A stretch of 8,332 nt of DNA from JAVJUS01 sp040220455 (GCA_040220455.1 JAVJUS010000022.1:1-8332), one strand, 5' to 3'. Positions 1 to 5,927 are shown, counted from the stretch's first letter. Translations and numbers: made by a program. The notes: generated by a model not told the origin, from the letters alone.

Positions 1-1761
1 GCCGGCTGCTCGACCGCCGTGATCAAGACCATGGCCGAGGCCGGCCTGATCGAGGCCGTCGACATCCCGCCGCCGAACCCGTTCCAATCGCCCGACCCGG
101 ACCGCCCGGGCCCGGTGCTGACCGCCGACCAGGCCGCCGCCGCCGAGGCCCTGCGCGCCGACGTGGCCGCGGCCGCCGCGCCGGCGCGCCCGGACCCGGA
201 GGCGGGCTCGACGGGCGGCTTCAAGGCGACGCTGCTCGACGGCGTCACCGGCTCGGGCAAGACGGAGGTCTATCTGGAGGCCGTGGCCGCCGCGCTCGCC
301 GCCGGGCGCCAGGCGCTGGTGCTGCTGCCGGAGATCGCGCTGTCGGCCCAGTGGCTCGACCGCTTCGCCGCGCGCTTCGGCGCCCGGCCGGCGGAATGGC
401 ATTCCGACCTGACCCAGGCCCGCCGGCGGGAGACCTGGCGCGCCGTGGCGACCGGCGAGGCACGAGTCGTCGTCGGCGCCCGCTCGGCCCTGCTCCTGCC
501 CTTCGCCGATCTGGGCGCGATCGTCGTCGACGAGGAGCACGAACCCGCCTTCAAGCAGGAGGACGGCGTCGTCTACCACGCCCGGGACATGGCCGTGGTG
601 CGCGCCCATCTGGGCGGCATCCCGATCTGCCTGGTCTCCGCCACGCCGTCGATCGAGACCGTGGTCAACGCCGATCGCGGGCGCTATGCCCGCCTGCACC
701 TGCCCGACCGGCACGGCGGCGCGGCGGTGCCGGCGATCTCCGCGATCGACCTGCGGGCGGAGAGCATGCCGGCCGACCGCTTCCTATCGCCGAGCCTGGC
801 CCACGCGGTGGCCGACACCCTGGCGGCCGGGGAGCAGGCGATGCTGTTCCTCAACCGCCGGGGCTACGCCCCGCTGACCCTGTGCCGGGCCTGCGGGCAC
901 CGGCTGGAATGCCCCAACTGCACCGCCTGGCTGGTCGAGCACCGGCTGGCCGGCCGGCTGACCTGCCATCACTGCGGCTTCCAGGCGCGCCGGCCGAAGG
1001 CCTGCCCGTCCTGCGGGGCGGAGGACACGCTGGCCGCCTGCGGCCCCGGCGTGGAGCGCATCGCGGAGGAGGTCGATGCCCTGCTGCCCGGCGCGCGCTG
1101 GACCATCGTCGCGTCCGACACGCTGACCGGGCCGAAGCGCGCGGCGAGCTTCGTCGACTCGGTCAATCGCGGCGAGGTCGACCTGCTGATCGGCACCCAG
1201 ATCCTGGCCAAGGGCCACCATTTCCCGAACCTGACCCTGGTCGGCGTGGTCGACGCCGATCTCGGATTCGGCGGCGGCGACTTTCGCGCCTTCGAGCGGA
1301 CCTACCAGCTCCTCCACCAGGTCGGCGGGCGGGCCGGCCGGGCGGAACGGCCGGGCCGGGTGCTGCTGCAGACCTGCGCGCCGGACAACCCCGTGATCCA
1401 CGCCCTGGTCGAGGGCGGGCGCGACGCCTTCCTGGCGGGCCAGATCGCCGAGCGCGAGCGCGCCGGCCTGCCGCCCTTCGGCCGGCTCGCGGCACTGATC
1501 GTGTCAGGCCCGGATCGACAGAAGGTGGACGCGGTGGCCGCCGCCCTCGGCCGGGCGGCGCCGCAGGTCGAGGGCATCGCCGTCTTCGGACCCGCCGAGG
1601 CGCCGCTGTCGCTGCTGCGCGGCCGCTTCCGCCGCCGCCTGCTGGTCAAGGCGACCCGCGCCGCGCCGCTGCACCGGACGATCGCCGGCTGGCTCGACGG
1701 CGTGCAGATCCCCGGCGCCGTCCGCGTCACCGTCGACATCGACCCCCAGAGCTTTCTGTGA
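1..1761 (+). CDS. priA: Primosomal protein N' (replication restart helicase PriA), 5'-truncated by window
   Basis: PriA is a superfamily 2 3'-to-5' DNA helicase that recognises stalled or collapsed replication forks and reloads the replisome. The reading frame is open from base 1, so the GTG at 19 is probably internal. 586 residues are visible, and family members are usually about 720-750 aa, so roughly the N-terminal 150 residues (3'-DNA-binding domain) lie upstream. Numbering from base 1: Walker A GVTGSGKTE at 81-89; DEEH box at 177-180; SATPS (motif III) from 213; eight zinc-binding cysteines in four CxxC pairs (C295/C298, C304/C307, C322/C325, C335/C338); GTQILAKGHHF from 398; QVGGRAGRA (motif VI) from 440. 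All key residues look intact. An Ala/Pro-rich stretch lies just before Walker A. The gene ends in QSFL-stop inside a 16-bp tandem repeat. The family call is secure. Confidence 0.97.
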   Translation, partial: AGCSTAVIKTMAEAGLIEAVDIPPPNPFQSPDPDRPGPVLTADQAAAAEALRADVAAAAAPARPDPEAGSTGGFKATLLDGVTGSGKTEVYLEAVAAALAAGRQALVLLPEIALSAQWLDRFAARFGARPAEWHSDLTQARRRETWRAVATGEARVVVGARSALLLPFADLGAIVVDEEHEPAFKQEDGVVYHARDMAVVRAHLGGIPICLVSATPSIETVVNADRGRYARLHLPDRHGGAAVPAISAIDLRAESMPADRFLSPSLAHAVADTLAAGEQAMLFLNRRGYAPLTLCRACGHRLECPNCTAWLVEHRLAGRLTCHHCGFQARRPKACPSCGAEDTLAACGPGVERIAEEVDALLPGARWTIVASDTLTGPKRAASFVDSVNRGEVDLLIGTQILAKGHHFPNLTLVGVVDADLGFGGGDFRAFERTYQLLHQVGGRAGRAERPGRVLLQTCAPDNPVIHALVEGGRDAFLAGQIAERERAGLPPFGRLAALIVSGPDRQKVDAVAAALGRAAPQVEGIAVFGPAEAPLSLLRGRFRRRLLVKATRAAPLHRTIAGWLDGVQIPGAVRVTVDIDPQSFL

Positions 1762-1809
1762 CCAGAGCTTCCTGTGACCAGAGCTTCCTGTGAGCAGAGC
1801 TTCCTGTGA
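1746..1809 (+). repeat. Four tandem copies of a 16-bp unit overlapping the priA stop codon
   Basis: Four consecutive 16-bp units lie at 1746-1761, 1762-1777, 1778-1793 and 1794-1809. The consensus is CCAGAGCTTCCTGTGA. Copy 1 differs by one base (T at 1755) and copy 4 by its first base (G at 1794). Copy 1 encodes the last priA codons (QSFL, stop). Because 16 is not a multiple of three, the TGA of successive copies falls in frames 1, 2, 3 and 1 again, so every forward frame terminates here, always after QSFL. Slipped-strand duplication of the gene end is the simplest origin (inference). Confidence 0.95.
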
Positions 1810-1842
1810 GCCCGGCGACGACGCCCTGGCCCCGGCACCACT

Positions 1843-1876
1843 GTCGCGCACGGCCTCGCGGCCGTGGGCGACCTAC
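1843..1876 (-). repeat. REP-like palindromic unit, minus orientation (first half of an inverted pair)
   Basis: Read on the minus strand this 34-nt unit starts with a GTAG head. A hairpin follows: a 5-bp outer stem (GTCGC with GCGAC), a C/C mismatch, a 7-bp inner stem (CACGGCC with GGCCGTG) and a GCGA tetraloop. A GTAG or GGAG tetranucleotide beside an imperfect hairpin is the hallmark of REP elements mobilised by REP-associated tyrosine transposases (RAYTs). No RAYT gene is in the window. The unit is paired head-to-head with the plus-strand unit at 1893-1926. Confidence 0.8.
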
Positions 1877-1892
1877 GATGACGCCGGCCGGC

Positions 1893-1926
1893 GTAGGTCG
1901 CCCAGCGCCGAAAGGCGCTGCGCGAC
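1893..1926 (+). repeat. REP-like palindromic unit, plus orientation (second half of an inverted pair)
   Basis: This 34-nt unit has the same build as its partner: a GTAG head, a 5-bp outer stem (GTCGC with GCGAC), a C/C mismatch, a 7-bp inner stem (CAGCGCC with GGCGCTG) and a GAAA tetraloop. Relative to the partner, two base pairs of the inner stem are swapped on both sides, so pairing is preserved. The 16-nt spacer between the units (1877-1892) contains the palindrome CCGGCCGG. Because the two heads face each other, a 13-bp perfect inverted repeat (1865-1877 with 1892-1904) also exists and would compete with the individual hairpins. The pair resembles a BIME. Confidence 0.8.
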
Positions 1927-2050
1927 GGCTCGGTGCTCTGGTCGGGGCGATGCGCGCGCGACATGGCGACTTGGCGACCCGCCGTCGCCGATCTACCTCC
2001 CGCCCGTAGCATCGGCCTTGAGCGCGGTGCGCAAGCCGGAGCCCTGACCC
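1927..2050. other. Remainder of the priA-hydrolase intergenic region with a weak third hairpin
   Basis: The region between priA and the hydrolase holds no convincing gene. Beyond the REP pair there is an 8-bp hairpin (TTGGCGAC at 1971-1978 with GTCGCCGA at 1984-1991, one G-T pair, 5-nt loop). CTAC at 1993-1996, which is GTAG on the minus strand, follows it, so it could be a decayed third unit in the minus orientation; the match is poor. A plausible Shine-Dalgarno, GGAG at 2038-2041, precedes the ATG at 2051 by 9 nt. No promoter could be called with confidence. Confidence 0.5.
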
Positions 2051-2917
2051 ATGATCCCACGATCCCTGTCGCGTTTCACGTGCCGGACGGCGCTTCGCGT
2101 GGTCGGCATGATCAGCACCGTCCTCGCGGCGGCCGCCGCCGCCCCCGCCGCCGCCTGCCCGGGGGCGGAGAGCCCGTGCGCGGTCGCCGACGGGCGCTAC
2201 TACGTGGAGCTGCCGGCCGGCGACGACGGCGCGTCGCCGATGCCGGTGATCGTCTGGTTCCACGGCTGGCAGGACACCGGCGCCAATGCCATCGCCAACC
2301 GGGGCCTCGTGGAATCCTGGACCGACGCGGGCTGGCTGTTCGCCGCGGCCGACGGGCGGGAGAAGACCTGGGCCCATGTCGGCTCGCCCAGCGACGCGCG
2401 CGACGACCTCGCCCATGTCCGCTCGGTCATTGCCGATATCCGCGCGCGCTGGCCGGTCGACGAGTCCCGCGTGCTCGCCGCCGGCTTCTCCCAGGGCGGC
2501 TCCATGGTCTGGGACGTGGCCTGCCGGATCGGCGCGCCCTTCACCCATTTCGCCCCCGTCTCCGGCGCCTTCTGGGAGCCGCTGCCGGAGGGGGACTGCC
2601 CGGCCGGGCCGGTCCGCCTGGCCCACGAGCACGGCAGCGCCGACACGGTCGTGCCGATGGAAGGCCGACCGATCGGCGACTCCTGGCGCCAGGGCGACGT
2701 CCTCGAGGGCTTCGCGATCCTGCGCGAGACCGCCGACTGCGCCGACGCCCCGGCCCGGACCTATGGCGACGGGCCGTTCGACTGCCGCGCCTGGGGGTCG
2801 AGCTGCAGGGGCCCGGCCGATCTGCGGCTGTGCCTGCACGACGGCGGCCATCGTGTCCTGGAGGGATGGTCGGCGCGCACCCGCGCCTGGGTCGCGGAGA
2901 CCGCGCCGGCAAGGTAG
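2051..2917 (+). CDS. Secreted alpha/beta-hydrolase, PHB depolymerase/LpqC-type esterase
   Basis: A 288-aa exported esterase of the polyhydroxybutyrate depolymerase/feruloyl esterase-like group (COG3509, LpqC-like). The N-terminus has basic residues, then a hydrophobic Ala-rich stretch (about 17-35), a signal peptide with cleavage near the APAAA/C36 junction. Lipidation at C36 is possible, but the lipobox lacks Leu at -3. Visible catalytic features are the HGW oxyanion region (71-73), the nucleophile elbow GFSQGG with Ser147, probable Asp198 in SADTVVP, and His267 in LHDGGHRV. Eight cysteines remain after the signal (36, 43, 158, 183, 230, 245, 252, 261), consistent with up to four disulfides in the periplasm or medium. 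GGAG at 2038-2041 supports this start; Met20 is an alternative. The substrate (PHB oligomers, aryl or sugar esters) cannot be told from sequence. The gene converges on the HxlR gene with a 14-bp gap and no visible terminator. Confidence 0.88.
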   Translation: MIPRSLSRFTCRTALRVVGMISTVLAAAAAAPAAACPGAESPCAVADGRYYVELPAGDDGASPMPVIVWFHGWQDTGANAIANRGLVESWTDAGWLFAAADGREKTWAHVGSPSDARDDLAHVRSVIADIRARWPVDESRVLAAGFSQGGSMVWDVACRIGAPFTHFAPVSGAFWEPLPEGDCPAGPVRLAHEHGSADTVVPMEGRPIGDSWRQGDVLEGFAILRETADCADAPARTYGDGPFDCRAWGSSCRGPADLRLCLHDGGHRVLEGWSARTRAWVAETAPAR

Positions 2918-2931
2918 CCTTTCCGTCGGGC

Positions 2932-3666
2932 CTACTCCGCCGCCAAGCCCGGCGGCACCCGGGCGAAATGGCTGAGCGCGAACCAGCGCGTGAAGGCGGC
3001 GATCTCACCGCGCGCGCCCTCGAGCCGGAGCCGGCCGTCCTCCCGCGCCGTCTCCAACCGCTCGTGGCCGAGCCAGACCGCCACCAGGTCGCGGATATGG
3101 GCGTGGACGTGCAGATCGACCGGATGGCCCGGGTCGCGCAGGCAGATATCCACGTCCCCGGCCTCGAAGACCAGCCAGTAGAAGCGCTTGGCCACCGGCA
3201 CCCCGTCGAGCCGGAAGCACGCCACGCGGCGGGTCGGCGGGCGGGCATCCGGGTCCGGGGCGTCGGCCGCCGCGCCTCGGTCGATGGCGGCGTGGCGGAT
3301 CTCCCACATCAGGAGATCGGGGTCGAGGTTGCGGCTCTCCAGGATCTCCGGGCGCAGATGCGTCTGGGCCCAGACGCCCATCTGCTCCAGCACCGGGAAC
3401 AGCGCCTCGCCGGCCGGCGTCAGGGCGTAGCGCGCGCCCGTGGCGCCGGGCGCCTCGTGGTGGGCGATCACGCCGGCCTCCTCCAGCTCCCGCAGGCGGC
3501 GGGAAAGCAGCGAGGAGGACATGCGCGGCACGCTGCGCTGGATGTCGTTGAACCGGCTCGCCCCGCAGAACAGGCCGCGGATGACCAGCGGCGTCCAGCG
3601 CTCTCCCATGACTTCGGCGGCGATCGCGATCGGGCAATACTGACGATAGCCGTCCCGGCCGGGCAT
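2932..3666 (-). CDS. HxlR-family winged-helix transcriptional regulator with C-terminal SCP2-like domain
   Basis: A 244-aa regulator. Residues about 8-105 are an HxlR-type winged helix: YCPIA near the N-terminus with Cys11, GERWTPLVIRGL, SRFNDIQRSVPRMSSSLLSRRLREL as the DNA-reading region, and YALTPAGEAL in the wing. Cys11 sits where YodB and HypR carry a redox-sensing cysteine (family knowledge); sensing here is unproven. Residues about 145-235 resemble an SCP2 sterol-carrier-like fold (FYWLVFEAGDVDICL, HIRDLVAVWLG, GRLRLEGARGEIAAF), which could bind a hydrophobic ligand or acyl-CoA (inference). The start at 3666 has a strong Shine-Dalgarno; an in-frame ATG at 3708 would add 14 residues without comparable support. 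The gene is divergent from the acyl-CoA dehydrogenase-like gene, with a shared palindrome between them, so it probably regulates itself and that neighbour. Confidence 0.9.
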   Translation of the reverse strand: MPGRDGYRQYCPIAIAAEVMGERWTPLVIRGLFCGASRFNDIQRSVPRMSSSLLSRRLRELEEAGVIAHHEAPGATGARYALTPAGEALFPVLEQMGVWAQTHLRPEILESRNLDPDLLMWEIRHAAIDRGAAADAPDPDARPPTRRVACFRLDGVPVAKRFYWLVFEAGDVDICLRDPGHPVDLHVHAHIRDLVAVWLGHERLETAREDGRLRLEGARGEIAAFTRWFALSHFARVPPGLAAE

Positions 3667-3672
3667 GGCGGT

Positions 3673-3680
3673 CCCCTCCC
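3673..3680 (-). promoter_or_regulatory. Shine-Dalgarno of the HxlR gene
   Basis: On the minus strand GGGAGGGG lies 6 nt before the ATG at 3666. It supports 3666 rather than the upstream in-frame ATG at 3708 as the start. Confidence 0.8.
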
Positions 3681-3681
3681 T

Positions 3682-3709
3682 CGTGGATCGACCGGACGAC
3701 GGTCCCACG
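3682..3709 (-). other. Interrupted inverted repeat in the HxlR leader
   Basis: GACCG (3690-3694) pairs with CGGTC (3700-3704) around a 5-nt loop. After a 3-nt bulge (3687-3689), CGTGG (3682-3686) pairs with CCACG (3705-3709). The ten-pair hairpin lies immediately upstream of the HxlR Shine-Dalgarno. It would be transcribed if the promoter lies near the 3725-3745 palindrome. It could be a leader RNA structure or a second protein site; there is no independent evidence for either. Confidence 0.45.
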
Positions 3710-3724
3710 TCGCCGCGCCGCCCG

Positions 3725-3745
3725 CAACTTCACTTCCTGAAGTTG
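3725..3745. promoter_or_regulatory. Candidate HxlR operator in the divergent promoter region
   Basis: This is a perfect inverted repeat: CAACTTCA at 3725-3732, spacer CTTCC, and TGAAGTTG at 3738-3745. It is AT-rich against its GC-rich surroundings. Its centre (3735) is about 69 bp from the HxlR start and 73 bp from the flavoprotein start, as expected for a dimeric winged-helix repressor controlling both divergent genes. TTGATC at 3743-3748 overlaps its right edge and could be a -35 for the rightward gene, but no well-spaced -10 was found. Binding by the adjacent regulator is inferred from position. Confidence 0.75.
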
Positions 3746-3807
3746 ATCGGACGATCGGCGGGGGTGGACACTGGTACCATCGTACTCCGGCATGAGGGGG
3801 TGTCGCC

Positions 3808-4965
3808 ATGACCACCGGACTCGATCTCGACGCCGTGCTCGACCGTCTGGCCCCGGAAATCGCCGAGGGGGCCGCGGAGGCGGACGCGACCGACGCCTTC
3901 GCGGCGGCGAACTACGAGGCGCTGCGCCGCGAGCGCGTCTTCTCCGCGCAAGTGCCGGCCGACCTCGGCGGCGGCGGGTGCGCCCATGCCGCCATGGCCG
4001 ATTTCCTGCGCCGGCTCGCCCATGCCTGCCCGTCGACGGCGCTGGCCCTGTCGATGCACCAGCACCTGGTCGCCGCCGCCGTCCTGAACCACCGCGCCGG
4101 CCGGCCGGGCAAGGCGCTGCTGGAGCGGGTCGCGCGCGACGAGGCGGTCCTGGTCAGCACCGGCGCGAACGACTGGCTCGAGTCGAACGGACGGGCCGAG
4201 CCGGTCGAGGGAGGCTGGCGGGTCAGCGCCGTCAAGCCCTTCGCCAGCGGCTCGCCCATGGGCGACGTGATGGTGACCTCCGCCGTCGAGGAGGACGGCC
4301 CGGACGGCCCGCGCGTCCTGCATTTCCCGGTGCCGCTGGACGCCGAGGGCGTGACCATCGGCGACGACTGGCGCGCCATGGGCATGCGGGCGACGGGATC
4401 GAACACCGTCACGCTCGACCGGGTCTTCGTGCCGGAGGGCGCGCTGGCGCTCGCCCGGCCGCGCGGGCCCTTCCACCCGGCCTTCGCGGTGATCCTGACG
4501 GTCGCCCTGCCGCTGATCATGGCGGCCTATCTGGGCACGGCCGAGGCCGCGGCCCGGATCGCGGTCGAGCGGGCCCGCCGGCGCGGCGACGACCCGGTCA
4601 CGGCGATGACCGTCGGGCGGATGGAGACGGCGCTGACGACGGCGCGGCTCGCTCTCGAGGACATGGTGCGGCGCGGCGCCGATCCCGGCTTCACGCCCGA
4701 CGCCGAGGCGGCCGCCGCCGCCCTGACGCGCAAGGCGATTGCCGCCGAGGCGGTACGCGAGACCGTCGAGACCGCGCTGGAGGCGACCGGCGGGGCCGGG
4801 TTCTTCCGCGCGACCGGGCTGGAGCGGCTGCTGAGGGACATCCACGGCGCCGGCTTCCACCCGCTGCCGGCGGGGCGCCAGCAGCTTTTCTGCGGTCGGC
4901 TGGCACTGGGGCTGGCGCCCGTGGCAGCGCCGGCGGAGGGCCCGGCGGCGCGGCACGCGGCCTGA
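3808..4965 (+). CDS. Acyl-CoA dehydrogenase-fold flavoprotein (catalytic Glu not evident)
   Basis: A 385-aa protein of typical length for the acyl-CoA dehydrogenase superfamily. The N-terminal helical domain occupies about 1-115. The beta domain contains STGAND (117-122), KPFASGSPMGDVMVTSA (143-159) and RAMGMRATGSNTVTLD (189-204), which match flavin and acyl-binding segments. The C-terminal helical bundle has ATGGAGFFRATGLERLLRD (326-344), the family's signature before the active-site loop. Where medium-chain enzymes have the catalytic Glu of YEGT, eight residues after the RD pair, this protein has Pro352 (HPLPAGRQQ). No Glu is apparent at the alternative isovaleryl-type position near 225-240 either. 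It may be a flavin monooxygenase-like relative (DszC/SfnC type) or use another base. GAGGGGG at 3794-3800, 7 nt before the ATG, supports the start. Control by the divergent HxlR gene is likely. Confidence 0.85.
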   Translation: MTTGLDLDAVLDRLAPEIAEGAAEADATDAFAAANYEALRRERVFSAQVPADLGGGGCAHAAMADFLRRLAHACPSTALALSMHQHLVAAAVLNHRAGRPGKALLERVARDEAVLVSTGANDWLESNGRAEPVEGGWRVSAVKPFASGSPMGDVMVTSAVEEDGPDGPRVLHFPVPLDAEGVTIGDDWRAMGMRATGSNTVTLDRVFVPEGALALARPRGPFHPAFAVILTVALPLIMAAYLGTAEAAARIAVERARRRGDDPVTAMTVGRMETALTTARLALEDMVRRGADPGFTPDAEAAAAALTRKAIAAEAVRETVETALEATGGAGFFRATGLERLLRDIHGAGFHPLPAGRQQLFCGRLALGLAPVAAPAEGPAARHAA

Positions 4966-4966
4966 G

Positions 4967-4980
4967 CGGCCTCGCGGCCG
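4967..4980. terminator. Short GC hairpin between convergent gene ends
   Basis: CGGCC (4967-4971) and GGCCG (4976-4980) form a 5-bp stem around TCGC, in the 19-bp gap between the convergent stops at 4965 and 4985. No T-tract follows on either strand, so intrinsic termination is doubtful; it may only assist termination in both directions. Confidence 0.3.
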
Positions 4981-4984
4981 GGCG

Positions 4985-5767
4985 TCAGTCCCCGACCACC
5001 TGGCGGTAGAGGTGCCAGGTGGCGTGACCCAGGATCGGCATGACGACGGCCAGGCCGACGAAGAGCGGGATCGAGCCGATCACCAGCCCGGCAGCGACGA
5101 TCAGACCCCAGGCCGCCATCGGCCCGGGATTGGCCGCGACCGCCTTGGCGGATGTGGCGATCGCCGTCGCCACGCCGACATGCCGGTCGAGCAGCAGCGG
5201 GAAGGACACGACGCTGATCGTCAGGGCGAAGACGGCGAAGAGCGCGCCGACGGCGTTGCCGACGACGATCAGGGTCCAGCCCGCCCCGGTGGTGAAGAGC
5301 CGGTCGAGGAACCCGCCGATCGACTGCGGCGCGCCCGTGCCCAGGGTCGCGGCGTAGAGCCCCCAGGCGACCAGCAGCCAGGCGACGAAGGTGACCGCCA
5401 GGATGGCGCCGAGGATCAGGATCTGGCGGATGGCCGGCGACTGCAGCACGCCGAAGGCATGGCGCCAGCCGACCTCCTGGCCCTGCTCGCGCCGACGGCT
5501 GAGCTCGTACAGCCCGATGGCGGCGAACGGGCCGAGCAGCGCGAAGCCCGCCGCCAACGGGAAGAGCAGCGGCAGGATCTCGTAGCCGAAGACCAGCCGG
5601 CTGAGAATCAGGCCGGCGATCGGATAGATGATGCCGATGAAGAGCAGATGGCTCGGCTTGTCGCGAAAATCGTCGAGCCCCCGGACCAGGGCGGTCCGCA
5701 GCGCGGCGGTCCCGATCCGTCGGACAGAGGGCGTGCCGGTGATTTCGGCCGGGGCGGCGATCGCCAT
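4985..5767 (-). CDS. DUF2189 family integral membrane protein
   Basis: A 260-aa inner-membrane protein of unknown function. About five or six hydrophobic segments are visible (roughly 40-60, 65-88, 114-140, 161-190 with a possible break, 218-245). Motifs that point to DUF2189 are GPFAAIGLYELSRRRE (79-94) followed by GW, the FPLLLDRHVG segment near 189-198, and MPILGHATWHLYR at the C-terminus (243-255). The N-terminal 35 residues are soluble with a basic patch (VRRIG, LVRGLDDF). The ATG at 5767 was chosen because GGGAGGT precedes it by 6 nt; the frame stays open to an ATG at 5965, but the extra 66 residues are Arg/Pro-rich and unlike the family. No enzymatic residues are known for this family. 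It converges on the flavoprotein gene and is co-directional with the downstream-numbered channel gene, but 239 bp away from it. Confidence 0.85.
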   Translation of the reverse strand: MAIAAPAEITGTPSVRRIGTAALRTALVRGLDDFRDKPSHLLFIGIIYPIAGLILSRLVFGYEILPLLFPLAAGFALLGPFAAIGLYELSRRREQGQEVGWRHAFGVLQSPAIRQILILGAILAVTFVAWLLVAWGLYAATLGTGAPQSIGGFLDRLFTTGAGWTLIVVGNAVGALFAVFALTISVVSFPLLLDRHVGVATAIATSAKAVAANPGPMAAWGLIVAAGLVIGSIPLFVGLAVVMPILGHATWHLYRQVVGD

Positions 5768-5773
5768 GGCGTG

Positions 5774-5780
5774 ACCTCCC
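5774..5780 (-). promoter_or_regulatory. Shine-Dalgarno of the DUF2189 gene
   Basis: GGGAGGT on the minus strand, 6 nt before the ATG at 5767. It decides this start over the upstream in-frame ATG at 5965. Confidence 0.8.
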
Positions 5781-5909
5781 GTTCCGGCGCCGAGGCGTCC
5801 GCCCCGGCGTTTGCGTCTGACAGGCGGTTGTGACGACCGTGGGGCCGTTTCCTTACGGCAGAGATTTGGGGATGGATGACCGCGCCGACAACGGGTCGGC
5901 TGGGCACCC

Positions 5910-5927
5910 CGCGAGCACATGTTCGCG
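5910..5927. promoter_or_regulatory. Near-palindromic candidate operator upstream of DUF2189
   Basis: The 18-bp CGCGAGCACATGTTCGCG is self-complementary except for one G-T position. It lies about 145 bp upstream of the DUF2189 start. Its core resembles the Gram-positive LexA box (CGAAC-N4-GTTCG) with one mismatch, but alphaproteobacterial LexA normally uses GTTC-N7-GTTC, so the likeness may be chance. Confidence 0.35.

Noticed and set aside
351..1793. 480-codon open frame inside priA (+)
   Set aside because: It is an out-of-frame Arg/Pro/Gly-rich translation caused by high GC; priA in frame 1 has all helicase motifs.
1865..1904. Perfect 13-bp inverted repeat read as the priA intrinsic terminator
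   Set aside because: No T-tract follows on either strand, and the symmetry is better explained by two opposed REP-like units that share head sequences.
1790..2047. Small open frames across the priA-hydrolase gap
   Set aside because: They cross the 16-bp repeats and REP hairpins, have skewed Arg/Pro/Ala composition, and lack a convincing ribosome-binding site.
3667..3708. 14-residue N-terminal extension of the HxlR regulator
   Set aside because: The ATG at 3666 has a strong Shine-Dalgarno 6 nt upstream and matches the usual distance to the conserved Cys; the extension would also cover the leader hairpin.
3772..3779. TGGTACCA palindrome before the ACAD-fold gene
   Set aside because: Eight-base palindromes are expected by chance and no matching second site was seen.
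1933..3795. 620-codon open frame (+) over the hydrolase and antisense to the regulator
   Set aside because: Arg/Pro/Gly-rich shadow that overlaps two well-supported genes in other frames; no domain recognisable.
3730..4956. 408-codon open frame (-) opposite the ACAD-fold gene
   Set aside because: Composition typical of a high-GC antisense shadow, with no domain; the plus strand has clear flavoprotein motifs.
5012..5833. 273-codon open frame (+) opposite the DUF2189 gene
   Set aside because: Asp/Arg/Gly-rich antisense shadow; the minus strand encodes clear membrane segments and family motifs.
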